Shown piece after piece: positions 1-8,569 of a DNA stretch of 64,000 bases. How positions within the stretch are numbered: position 1 is the stretch's first letter; every line of letters begins with the position of its first letter. The position numbers and the translations under genes are program-made. Source of the stretch: Thereva unica. Lineage: Eukaryota; Arthropoda; Insecta; Diptera; Therevidae. The stretch covers positions 94,848,070 through 94,912,069 of the forward strand of contig OX465282.1 in the NCBI GenBank assembly GCA_949987705.1. Reading direction: 5' to 3'. The notes beneath the pieces were generated by a model. It made no database searches and was not told the DNA's origin. It saw nothing but the letters and a program-made list of their open reading frames with translations.

Positions 1-452
1 ATATTATGTCCTGGTTGCTCACGACATCTAGTCTTGACAGGAAGTCTGCAATGTTCTCCTCACCTTTAATGTAGCGAATGTCCGTTGAATATTGTCCAAT
101 GAGGTCTAACTGCCGAGCCTGTCGGGGAGAAGCTTTCTCTAGCTTTTGTTTAAACGCATACGTTAAGCGTCGATGATCGGTTATGATGACCAGCTCTCTT
201 CCGTCGACCAGATCTCGAAAATGTTTGACCGCCAGCTATATACCAAGCTGTAAGCTCACGATCGTAAGTACTGTATTTCCTTTGCGTCTGTGTCAATTTT
301 TTAGAATAAAACCCAAGTGGCTGTGACACTCCTTCAATCACCTGTTGCAATACTGCCCCAACCGCTATATCTGATGCATCGGTTAGTAGGGCTAGGGGTG
401 CGTTTGCCACGGGATGCAATTTTCGAAAGCCATTTCTGCCTCTGGCGTCCAC
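1..452 (-). pseudogene. pol continuation: RNase H of gypsy A
   Basis: Minus-strand sequence beginning APLALLTDASDIAVGAVLQQ and continuing GFYSKKLTQTQRKYSTYDREL is the Ty3/gypsy RNase H domain (catalytic TDAS, YSTYDREL). A frameshift near 240 moves the rest (LVIITDHRRLTYAF, then ARQLDLIGQYSTDI) into another frame, which runs out of the window at position 1. The integrase is expected just outside. Confidence 0.75.
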
Positions 453-799
453 TCCAACGGTGATTTGTCTCGCTTTTTGTTGCCTATTATGAGTCCATGT
501 AGAATTGCTTGATTATCCATCGCATGCGGGATGAAACGGCGATAGAAATTGATCATCGCTAAAAATCGCTTGAGCTCTTGTACTGTTGTCGGTTGCTTGA
601 AGTTTTCTATAGTTTCTACCTTCTCCTTCACCGGTCGGATACCGTGAGCGTTGATAGTGTGTCCCAGGAAGTTAATCTCCTCTTTACCTAAAACGCATTT
701 CGATACATTTATCGCAAGTCCATGTTGTTGTAGTCTCCTGAAAACGGTTTCTAGATGCATTTTATTCTTGCAGGCTACTTGATGCAATGGAGATATCAT
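392..799 (-). pseudogene. pol continuation: RT palm/thumb of gypsy A
   Basis: Minus-strand frame continuing RT after the YIDD box: HLETVFRRLQQHGLAINVSKC, then EINFLGHTI and FLAMINFYRRFIPHA, which are standard Ty3/gypsy RT thumb/connection blocks. It is out of frame with the upstream protease-RT piece (break near 770-795) and with the RNase H piece (break near 425-450). I infer one mutational indel at each junction. Confidence 0.75.
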
Positions 800-1838
800 C
801 TATATACGGAAAGGCAAACTCTAGACCATGCAACACCTCGTGTATTAATCTCTGGAAAGTCTGTGACGCATTCCGAAGACCGAACGTCATGAATTTAAAT
901 TCGTATAACCCGAAGGGTGTTGTGATCGCAGTCTTCGGTATGTCCTCTTCGTTGATCGGCACTTGATGATACACTCTCTGTAAATCTAATTTTGAAAAGA
1001 TCGTCTTCCTGTACAACATATTTGCCAAATCCTGAATAAACGGGATCGGATAACGGTCAGGTGTTGTCATTGCGTTCAACGCTCTAAAATCACCACATGG
1101 GCGCCATTCACCGTTCGGTTTCCGCACCATATGCAGCGGTCTCGCCCATGGACTCTTGGACGGCTGACAAATGCCATTTTCCAGCAGGTATTGAAATTCT
1201 TCTCTTGCCGCTTTTAATTTCTCCGTTGATAGTCTTCTGGGCCGGCTGAAACAAGGCGGGCCCCGTGTCTCGATAAAATGCTTCACGTTGCAACTTGGCT
1301 TAATCGATGACCTGTTGAAAACCGTTATATCCTTAAACCTTTTTACTATATCAGGGAACGGATTCCCTGCGTCGAAAGTTGTCAGAAACGTTGAATTTAT
1401 TGTCGTACCTGTGCCTGATATTGTTAGCAATGTTGCCCTGTCTATTAATTTCTTTTGCTTTACATCCACCAGCAAATCATAATAATCCATTAAATCGATA
1501 CCGATTATGGGGATGTTTACATCGGCTATTATAAACTTCCATCTGTAGGGCCTGCGCAGACCTAAGTTTAGAACTAAGTGCTTGTCCCCGTAAGTCGCTA
1601 TCGTCGTACCATTTGCCGCGTATAATGCAAATGTTGTTCGATTTCTCTTGTCGCTTTTACTTGCTGGTAGGACAGAAACGTCAGCTCCAGTGTCTATAAG
1701 AAATTTAGCTTTAGATGTCAATTCGGTGATCAAGAGTCTTTGTATGCTGCGGCCAGTGGCGTTTCGCTCCATTGTGGCCGAAAGCGACTGGCCTTTGACT
1801 AGTTTTTTTGATTGAAGGAGCAAGGTAAGCGACAACAT
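762..1838 (-). pseudogene. pol: pol: retropepsin plus N-terminal reverse transcriptase, gypsy A
   Basis: A 358-residue open frame. Residues about 45-55 hold the retropepsin active site [13 protein letters not shown], with IIGIDLM as the second protease motif near residue 112. RT follows: the first conserved block is [15 protein letters not shown], then [27 protein letters not shown] and the catalytic [10 protein letters not shown] near the end. The frame stops just after the catalytic YIDD, where RT continues in another frame (392-799). It may have been read by frameshift from gag. The open length and clear motifs suggest a fairly young copy. Confidence 0.85.
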
Positions 1839-2063
1839 TTAGCCTTTGTCGCGAACCTCCTATGGTACCAGCAAATCGTGTTGTCTTCCGTGGTGTTTTC
1901 TCTGGTTGGAGTGCTTCTTATCGCAAGGTCTCAACTCCGCGACCGCCTTCGATCCCGTTCGTTACTGCGAGACAAAAGTTGGTTCACTTGGTATGTCAGC
2001 TTTTCGACTTGTTGTTCCAGTTGCGAAGAAGATGACGTCTGCTTAGTCCCAATGGATGCGCAA

Positions 2064-2637
2064 CTAAAATCTCCCACTTCCATTATGCGGTCGGCTAATT
2101 GTGCCCATCCGTTTAGTTCCTCCTTTGATGCCTGAAGAATTGCAGAAACCTGGTTCGGCAGCTTTGTAGGTCTTTAAGAAATCCTCGTTTATCTTCTTTC
2201 CGCCTAAGTCTCTTAGCTCGTTTAAGAGTTGAGACGGGCGTTTGTCCCCTAAATCTACTTCCGATAGTAGCTTTTTAATTGTTTGCTGCTCTGTATCTCC
2301 ACACCTTTCTAAAATTAGCTTTTTTAAATTTTCGTATTTTCCCGCAAGTGGGGGCCGCAAGAACTGCATCCGAAATTTGTGCTAAAACCTGCGATTCCAC
2401 CGCTGCCACGACTGTGTTAAATTTCGTTTCATCTGATGTTATATTGGCGTTGGCGAATTGTGCCTCGATTTGTGCGAACCAAATTGCTGGTCTCTCGTGC
2501 CAAAATGGAGGAACTCGCACTGCGACCCTTGTAATCTGGCCTTCCATCTCCATCTTGGAAGAAGCAGTTGCTTTTGCATTACTTTCCGTTCGTTTTTCTG
2601 TGACCGCGTCTTCTTTTTCGTTTGGTACAAATGGCAT
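2064..2637 (-). pseudogene. gag: gag remnant of gypsy A
   Basis: Two overlapping minus-strand frames (2637-2275 and 2369-2064) make up one capsid-like protein of the gypsy Gag type. It has a PPFW...WFAQIEAQFAN block near residues 42-60, then a Leu/Glu-rich helical region with GDKRPSQLLNELRDLGG. The frame changes at about 2350, consistent with one indel. A Gag of this kind would coat the RNA in a virus-like particle. No intact CCHC zinc knuckle was found; the region 2063-1840 that should hold it is scrambled. Confidence 0.65.
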
Positions 2638-2940
2638 ACTTAATAATTCCTTAAAAGAAACTCGTTAATAGAAAATTTATTTTCCGAATACTTAGAAAGT
2701 TTTTTTCCGCTGCCGAGCTTCGCTGCCACTATCTGGTTCGTAAAATTTGTTTTACGTGTCACTAATAAAAATGTTTCAAACCGAAATAACAAAAAACTTA
2801 TATGTATTAAGATATACAAACTAATACTAATTCAATTTACGCTGTCGTGGCGGCCTTTTTACCCACGCGCGGGACAGTTAGTTAGCACGAAGCGCCGATG
2901 CCACGTAATTGCCGCGAATGATGAAATCGTTTTCTTTTGA

Positions 2941-2952
2941 CAGTTGCCACCA
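2941..2952 (-). other. Primer-binding-like site of gypsy A
   Basis: Minus-strand TGGTGGCAACTG directly follows the LTR end. It resembles the TGGTGACC start expected for a tRNA-Trp primer site, which is usual for CsRn1-type elements, and lies at the same place as the clearer TGGTGACC of element B. The match is imperfect. Confidence 0.4.
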
Positions 2953-3269
2953 GAGTTTTCTGGGTGTGTTTACACGGCGCACGTCGAGTAGAGCCATAGA
3001 ATATTTCGTCAATTGAATGTATTCAGTTCTTCGTCCCCTGACTAGGGAATATGCCAAATGCCAGCTTGAGATATCCACACACAATAAATTACATAGCACA
3101 TAACATAAGATTATTAACAATTCTTTGTTTCCAAACTACATACGAATTTCTATTATTTACATTATTCAAAGGTTACTTATCCTAATACATATTTTTTATT
3201 GTACAGTGTTGGTGGTTTCGTGTATTTCACAAGTTGGTGGCTCTGTGATCGTTTTGTGTCGCCACAACA
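2953..3269 (-). repeat. 5' LTR of gypsy element A
   Basis: The minus strand starts TGTTGTGGCGACAC at 3269. It shares its start with the facing LTR of element B, and shares a block around ATATCTCAAG...GGCATTTGGCATAT further in. The block from about 3140 to 2990 aligns with B at 3510-3660. The outer end is well defined by the abutting LTR; the inner end is placed just before the primer-binding-like site. It is about 100 bp shorter than the LTR of B. Confidence 0.7.
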
Positions 3270-3691
3270 GTATGGCGACACGAAGCGACCACAGAGCCAC
3301 CAATATGTCAAACTACTAACATTTTCCACTACGAATTATGTATTAGAATCTAAGTACCTTTGCGTAAATTAAATAATAGAAAAATAATTTTCAATGTCAG
3401 TCTCGCTTAAGTGTCGTAGTTAGTTAGACGCCTAGTATTGTTGTAATTTTGTAGGCACTAGGCCTTAGTAGTTCTTTTATGTTTGTAGTTAGTTGCGTTT
3501 TGTATGTAGTTTGGAAATAAAGGATTGTTAAATCTCTTAGCCGTGTTATGTGCTAATTTATTGTGTGTGGATATCTCAAGTTGGCATTTGGCATTTGGCA
3601 TATCCCCTAGTCAGGGGACGAAGAACAGAAGACAATCAATTGACGAGCTATTCTATGGCGCTACTCGCAGGAAGGTGGACCCCATAGAAAT
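3270..3691 (+). repeat. 5' LTR of gypsy element B
   Basis: Begins GTATGGCGACACG directly after the outer end of the LTR of A, which reads TGTTGTGGCGACAC on the minus strand, so the usual TG start is mutated or missing. It contains GGAAATAAAGGATTG (a polyadenylation-type AATAAA) and the block ATATCTCAAG...GGCATTTGGCATATCCCCTAG shared with the LTR of A. It ends just before TGGTGACC. Confidence 0.7.
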
Positions 3692-3699
3692 TGGTGACC
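3692..3699 (+). other. Primer-binding site of gypsy B (tRNA-Trp type)
   Basis: TGGTGACC immediately after the LTR. This is the start of the site complementary to the 3' end of tRNA-Trp, used by CsRn1-like elements. Only eight bases fit, after which the sequence diverges. Confidence 0.45.
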
Positions 3700-3879
3700 A
3701 AGAGGAGTACTTGAAGAAAGAGGAGTACTTGAAGAAAGAAGGCATCAGCATCACCGCACAGGATCAAAAGTTTCATTTGCGGCATTTGCGCTCTACCACA
3801 TTTCGTCTGACACATCTAAATTTAGATACGTCTTAATCAACTTGGGCAGCATGATGCTAAGAGTTGTTGTGGACAATGC

Positions 3880-4239
3880 AAGGCGGCGGTACTACGCTCT
3901 CTCTTCCTTGAGCAACTACCTATGCAAACAAGAGGAATCTTGGCGATGAAAGAGACGGAGGACCTCTTCGTAATTGCCCAACAGGCGGACCTCATAATGG
4001 AAGTAATGAAACCAAGAATCTGTACCATAAAAGAGACGAGAGATATTGTAGAGAAGATAACAACGACCCAACCCTCAACGAGCGGAAGGAGACACGGTGC
4101 TACAGGCCCGGATGAGATCACAGAAAAAAATCAAGATGGGAGAAATGTTGAGAGAGGTACGAAGACGAAAAGGAAAACTAAGGGCGCTGACGGAAAACGA
4201 GTCATTCGTCGGCCAGGCAGCATCTTAAACGCCTCTTAA
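3880..4239 (+). pseudogene. gag remnant (capsid C-terminus) of gypsy B
   Basis: The frame through about 3892-4020 reads LRSLFLEQLPMQTRGILAMK followed by an ALADKI-like helix (IAQQADLIMEV). This is the conserved C-terminal capsid region of CsRn1/gypsy Gag proteins. The N-terminal capsid is missing or scrambled (3700-3880). The tail is Lys/Arg-rich with no intact zinc knuckle. Not functional as read. Confidence 0.5.
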
Positions 4240-4655
4240 TATGTGACAGGAAAATAGGGACGAAATTCTTAGTAGACACGGGGCAAACGTGTCGGTACTG
4301 CCTAACATTTTTATCGAAAGATGCCCAGCGAACCCTAATTTAGATTTATACGCAGCGAATGGTACCAAGATATCCACATACGCAAAAACTAGATGACCTT
4401 GGATTAAGACGAGCTGAGTGACCGAAGTTGCACAACCAATATTAGGAAATGATTTTTTACACGAATACGACCTTCTCCCAGACCTGAGAAATGGCAGATT
4501 GATCGATTTTCGCATAACGAAGTTAACTGCAATTGGAACTATCACGAGGAGTGGCCTAACAGCGGTGACGACACTTAGGAGAGACAATGAATTCGAAAGA
4601 ATAGTGAAAGAAAACACAGAAATCACACTCCCTAACAAGATACGAGAGACGTGAC
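4236..4655 (+). pseudogene. Retropepsin remnant of gypsy B
   Basis: Pieces in two frames match the protease of element A. KFLVDTG lies near 4260 with a break inside the active-site triplet region. Next come DLYAANGT near 4345 and, after a stop, VAQPILGNDFLHEYDLLPDL near 4430, the second protease motif. The residues after the catalytic DTG are out of frame, so the copy is dead. Confidence 0.65.
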
Positions 4656-4678
4656 ATCAGATACGACACAACATAATA

Positions 4679-4900
4679 ATGATAGGTCCAGCTTGCGCTG
4701 AATGGCCGAGAAGACTCTCACCCGGCAGACTGAAGGCAGCGCGGAAGGAATTCAACAAATGGATAAAGGAAGGAATTGTCAGACCATTCTCAAGCAAGCC
4801 CAATGCTGATGCGGAAGCAGAAGGAAGGATGCTGGAGAATCTGTGGAGGTTATCGACGATTAAACAAGATAACCTTGCCAGACAAGTATCCAGTGCCGAG
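4679..4900 (+). pseudogene. RT N-terminus of gypsy B
   Basis: GPACAEWPRRLSPGRLKAAR and the following KEFNKWIKEGIVRPFSS are the conserved entry into gypsy RT (compare the [19 protein letters not shown] block in element A). The frame then changes within WRPCGDYR-like sequence and is cut at 4893-4903 by a MITE. RT sequence resumes after 5100. Confidence 0.65.
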
Positions 4901-4903
4901 CAT

Positions 4904-5089
4904 GGTACAATTATAAAAGGTAGGCTGATAAGGAAAAGCTCTGTTTCCATCTTTAAACGCTTAAACGAAAGTTAGAGAAAAGATCTGAGTGACGTCAGGG
5001 GAAAGCTTTTTTCCCTTATGAACTGAGATCTGAGTGACCGCGAAGCCAGAACTTTTCCTTATGAGCCTACCTTGTATTATTGTAGTATG
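4904..5089 (+). mobile_element. Short TIR MITE inserted in the RT of gypsy B
   Basis: The 11-bp sequence GTGCCGAGCAT occurs at 4893-4903 and again at 5090-5100, flanking 186 bp. The ends are imperfect inverted repeats: ATAAAAGGTAGGCT near the left end against AATACAAGGTAGGCTC on the minus strand of the right end, continuing into ATAAGGAAAAG. Removing it rejoins the RT reading (element sequence resumes with IQDFSYQLYG). The TSD may really be 8-9 bp if some bases belong to the TIR. AGATCTGAGTGAC occurs twice inside. No coding capacity. Confidence 0.75.
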
Positions 5090-5100
5090 GTGCCGAGCAT

Positions 5101-5460
5101 CCAAGACTTTTCGTATCAACTGTACGGATGTAAATATGTACAACGATGAACTTAGAACGGGCATGCTTCCAGAAACCGATGGCAAAGAGAAGACAGCGCT
5201 GGCCACGTCAATGGACTGTTCGAATTCTACGTGATGCCACTTGAATTAACCAACGTCGCCCAATCGTTTCAACGATTAATAGACACGGCACTAAGAGGTC
5301 TCGACTCTTGCTTCAGCTACGTGGACGACATCATGATCGAATCGCAAGAGCACGAGCACGTAAAGCCTTTAAGAGAGGTATCACATCGACTAAAGGAATT
5401 TGGACTTGTCATAAAGCCGAGCAAATGTCAATGGGAAAGAACATATTGTTGTTCTAGGCT
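5101..5460 (+). pseudogene. RT palm remnant of gypsy B
   Basis: After the MITE the RT resumes (IQDFSYQLYG), degenerates through 5120-5210, then reads NVAQSFQRLIDTALRGLDSC and FSYVDDIMIES, the catalytic block. HRLKEFGLVIKPSKCQW closes it near 5430. The element is lost beyond this point. Confidence 0.65.
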
Positions 5461-6220
5461 TGAAGCCGTCTCTTGTTCACCTACTTTTGTATATAGCTTC
5501 CTAACATAGTTTTTGAAGTCCTAACTTCTTTAGGCGCGTTTGGCACTTTTTCGCTGGGGGTAAAACAAAGAATTCGCGACACGCGCACTTTGTTGCACAC
5601 CCGTTTCTGGACACTTGCTGCAATGTTGGTGACACGCGCACTTTGTTGCACACCCCTTTCTGGCTACTTGTGCCTAAGCAGCTGTCTAGAGCATGGAAAC
5701 TTTTGGTTGAGCTCCACTTACAAACAACAGCGTATAATTCTATGTGTGCGAGGCAAAATATCCCGTGCTTGGTGGGAGGGATTGGGTTGGAATGTTGCGA
5801 TGCAGAAGCTGCTCTCAGCATTCATTTCATATTCTCGCAATGCAGACGCCGCTCTCAAAAACCATGTCATATTCTCGCTCCCATTCATTTCATATTTTCG
5901 CAATGCAGACGCCGCTCTTAGCATTCATTTCATCCTCTCGCACACATTCGCTGCTGTCTGTTGCTGGAGCTCGACCATATCTGGGGCACTTTTAATCGAT
6001 GATGTGCGAGAGGATGATATTCTCGCCGAGAATATGACATGAATTTTGAGAGCGGCGTCTGCATTGCGAGAATATCAAATGAATGCTGAGAGCAGCTTCT
6101 GCATTGCAACATTCCAACCCAATCCATCCCACCAAGCACGGGCTATTTTGCCTCGCACACATAGAATTATACGCTGTTGTTTGTAAGTGGAGCTCAACCA
6201 AAAGTTTCCATGCTCTAGAC

Positions 6221-6882
6221 CAACGGTTCCCAAAGTGGTGGTCCGCGAGAAAATTTCGCTGGTCCGCAGAATCGTACTCTTTCTGCGCGTAGAATAACGC
6301 CGCGGGAGATAAGTCGTACTGCTGCTGAATTTTAAATTTCATTTATCCTTATCAAGACCTCAGTTTTGGCTTTCCATAAAAAGTGAATACCCTTTGCTTA
6401 GTGAACAGGCGATGAAAATTCTGATTCAATTCTCTACAACTTATTTATGTGAAAAGGCCTTTTCATCTGTCACAGTCATCAAAACACGGTACCGATCTCG
6501 GGTTGAAATAAATTCAGTTCTCCGTCTTGCAGTAACAACATTGGATCCAAATATCCATAATCTTATTTCAAGTAAGCAGGAACATCCATCACACTAGGAA
6601 TGTATAACGCTAAAGGTTTGATATATTTAAACCATCTTTTAATTGTTTTGTTTGTACAATTTTTGTTTATTTTGTTTATTTTATTATGGTTTATTAATAA
6701 AGCTTTCATAACTTGGTTACTATTAATAGTTTCATTTTATTAACTAGGTACATTTTATGTGTTCTTTGATAACAATTTTATTTTTATAAATATATTTAAC
6801 ACTTAATATCCTATTAGTGGTCCGCGGGATTTAAAATTATGAATTAACTGGTCCGTGAGGTCAAAAAGTTTGGCGACCGCTG
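6221..6882 (+). mobile_element. Non-autonomous hAT transposon derivative
   Basis: The 8-bp TSD CTCTAGAC is perfect (6213-6220 and 6883-6890). Termini: CAACGGTTCCCAAAG on the left and, on the minus strand of the right end, CAGCGGTCGCCAAAC. Subterminal GGTCCGCG-like motifs occur near both ends. The length (662 bp) is far below an autonomous hAT; only the C-terminal transposase segment remains (6394-6597). It sits in the right arm of the palindromic element, so it arrived later. Confidence 0.85.
6394..6597 (+). pseudogene. hAT transposase C-terminal dimerisation remnant
   Basis: A 67-residue frame with LSEQAMKILIQFSTTYLCEK then AFSSVTVIKTRYRSRVEI and LRLAVTTLDPNI. This is the hAT-family C-terminal dimerisation region as found in ZBED/SCAND3-like proteins. 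No catalytic RNase H-fold part or BED finger is present. It lies inside a hAT element with an intact TSD, which supports the assignment. Confidence 0.75.
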
Positions 6883-7123
6883 CTCTAGACAGCTGCATAG
6901 GCACAAGTAGCCAGAAACGGGTGCGCAGCAAAGTGTGCGTGTCACCGTCGCTGCTGTCTGTTGCTGGATCTCGACTGAAAGTTGCCATGCTCTAGCCAGC
7001 TAAATGGCTGCAATATTTAAATATTTTGCTTGGATTAATCGCTTTCGGCGACATGGAATACGTTTCGGCGTTTCGCCTATTCGCCTGGGCATCTGTATTT
7101 TACGTACATATCTGCGGTAGTAT

Positions 7124-7668
7124 CCCAGTAGGGAAAATCGCAAGTATTTACTTTGGGAAGTCGATTTGGAAGTACTTCTTTATTTAGTGTTTTCTGTAAT
7201 TACTTATAAGTAATGCAGAGGAGAATGGGTTTGGTGACCAAGCGTTTGATTTCGCGCAAAAAGCGTGTTGAAAAACTTCGTAGCTGGTCGTTTTCTTTGT
7301 TAATCATCTCAGTTATTTCAGCCATTAAGTTTTATATCTATAATTTATAAACATATATTTGAACTTAGGTTTATGATATAAATATAAATCGCTTAATGTT
7401 ACTTCAAGCTACCCCACCCCTTCACGCCTACCCCAACTAAATTACATTACAAAAATTTACAGTATAATAACTTTGTATTATGAGTTTAATAATAAATGTA
7501 GTATAAGTACTTCCAAAACACATTCTATGGAAGGGAAAAGGGAAATACTTCCCCGCCTAGGCCATCTCCATTGGAATGTAATGCCTTTTTTACTGGGTGG
7601 AAGTACTGAACTGCTGCTGCAGAAGTACTTCTAGAAGTACTTTTTCCAGTACTTCCATTCCCTACTGG
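7124..7668. mobile_element. MITE with CCAGTAGGG termini
   Basis: Left end CCCAGTAGGGAAAAT; right end on the minus strand ACCAGTAGGGAATGG. Both subterminal regions carry repeated GAAGTACTTC-like motifs. The flanks share GTAT or TAT, so the TSD is short or unclear. The same CCAGTAGG terminus ends the two 660-bp elements at 20340-21732, so I treat all three as one broad family of unknown superfamily. No coding capacity. Confidence 0.55.
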
Positions 7669-7968
7669 TATGTTATATTATTTTCTATGTATTATATATT
7701 ATCTATTACGTACTATATACAATGTACTGCATATTATGTACTATGTTCTGAAAAAATTCAAATTGAATCCAGTAGATTCCCATAAAAATTTAGATCCGTG
7801 ACTTTGGCTGAATATAATATGACTTTTTTGCATATTTACACAATGTTTAAAATAGAAAAAATTTCTGTTTCGTGACTATTGCATCAACCCGACGATAAGT
7901 ACTGTGTACTATGTACTACATATTTCCGATGAACTATGTACTATATATTTATTACTATATATTATCTA
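7669..7968. other. AT-rich intergenic stretch
   Basis: Runs of TATTATCTACTATGTACTA-type sequence resemble the TACTATG-type runs at 45.3-45.8 kb. No coding frame or recognisable element. Confidence 0.4.
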
Positions 7969-8025
7969 ATAAAATGAAAAATACCTCTGAGTCTTTGTGA
8001 TCCTTATATTTAAGTGAATTTATAC

Positions 8026-8080
8026 TATTGTTTACAATGGACGTTTCGACATTGATATTTATGTCATCTTCAGCAAGAAG
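8026..8080 (-). ncRNA. Hammerhead ribozyme-like motif (left arm)
   Basis: The minus strand reads CTGAAGA, T, then a 5-bp stem GACAT...ATGTC closing an 8-base loop, then GAAACG. This fits the CUGANGA / stem II / GAAAC hammerhead core. A possible cleavage triplet GTA follows after a minimal stem III. Stem I pairing is weak. Minimal type I hammerheads are known from Penelope-like terminal repeats. Confidence 0.5.
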
Positions 8081-8454
8081 AATATTAACAAATTAATTAA
8101 AAATCATGGTAAGGAATATTAAAAAAAAAAAAATACATCATTAGAACAATTTGGTGACTTAAGTTAAACATATTAATTTAACATTTTGATTTTAACTTTT
8201 ATATAATAGGACATTGCTAAATTTTGAAAGAACCTTATGTTCACTGATATAACATAGAATGACGTCATTCAATGGCTCATTCTATGTTATATCAGTGAAC
8301 ATAAGGTTCTTTCAAAATTTAGCAATGTCCTATTATATAAAAGTTAAAATCAAAATGTTAAATTAATATGTTTAACTTAAGTCACCAAATTGTTCTAATG
8401 ATGTATTTTTTTTTTAATATTCCTTACCATGATTTTTAATTAATTTGTTAATAT

Positions 8455-8515
8455 TCTTCTTGCTGAAGAAGACATAAATATCAATGTCGAAACGTCCATT
8501 GTAAACAATAGTATA
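8455..8515 (+). ncRNA. Hammerhead ribozyme-like motif (right arm)
   Basis: Mirror copy of the left-arm motif: CTGAAGA at 8463-8469, stem II GACAT/ATGTC, GAAAC at 8489-8493 and a candidate GTA cleavage triplet at 8501-8503. It differs from the left copy by one base next to stem II (A for T). Confidence 0.5.
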
Positions 8516-8569
8516 AATTCACTTAAATATAAGGATCACAAAGACTCAGAGGTATTTTTCATTTTATTA

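Larger units (their letters stand above)
1..3269 (-). mobile_element. CsRn1-like Ty3/gypsy retrotransposon A, truncated by the window edge
   Basis: Reading the minus strand from 3269 to 1 gives, in order, a 5' LTR, a primer-binding-like site, a gag remnant, a retropepsin, a reverse transcriptase and RNase H. This is the Ty3/gypsy order. The retropepsin-to-RT linker and the gag sequence style (PPFW...WFAQIEAQF) resemble the CsRn1/Kabuki lineage, judged from memory of the family. The reading frame breaks several times (in gag near 2350, in pol near 780, 430 and 240), so the copy is dead as read. The integrase and 3' LTR would lie before position 1. It abuts gypsy element B with no spacer. Confidence 0.85.
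3270..5460 (+). mobile_element. CsRn1-like Ty3/gypsy element B, decayed and 3'-truncated
   Basis: Plus-strand element with LTR, TGGTGACC primer site, capsid C-terminal remnant, retropepsin and RT pieces in the correct order. It ends inside RT near 5450, with no RNase H, integrase or 3' LTR. It has many more breaks than element A and an extra MITE at 4904-5089. The sequence after 5460 belongs to a palindromic foldback element, whose arrival may have removed the 3' half. Confidence 0.8.
5570..6945. mobile_element. Palindromic foldback/MITE-like element, split by a hAT insertion
   Basis: The arm at about 5630-5985 is inverted at about 5990-6217 plus 6891-6945. For example, the block around CTAGAGCATGGAAAC at 5690 reappears inverted ending at 6219, and CTGGCTACTTGTGCCTA (5661) reappears inverted at 6896-6915 after the hAT insert. 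The centre is near 5985. Within the arms, AATGCAGACGCCGCTCT-type segments are repeated several times, and the left end has a duplicated CGCGCACTTTGTTGCACACC block (5581, 5636). No protein recognised; the short frames only mirror each other across the palindrome. Confidence 0.7.
7969..8569. mobile_element. Palindrome of two outward-facing Penelope-like 3' tails
   Basis: A near-perfect 600-bp palindrome centred near 8269 (TAAAATGAAAAATACCTCTG at the left and its complement at the right). Each arm, read outward, carries CTGAAGA, then a GACAT/ATGTC stem, then GAAACG. This is the hammerhead-type core found in Penelope-like terminal regions. The centre shows AGAATGACGTCATTC. No RT or GIY-YIG frame remains here. 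PLE origin is inferred from the motif shared with the GIY-YIG-containing copy at 50.2-50.7 kb. Confidence 0.6.
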
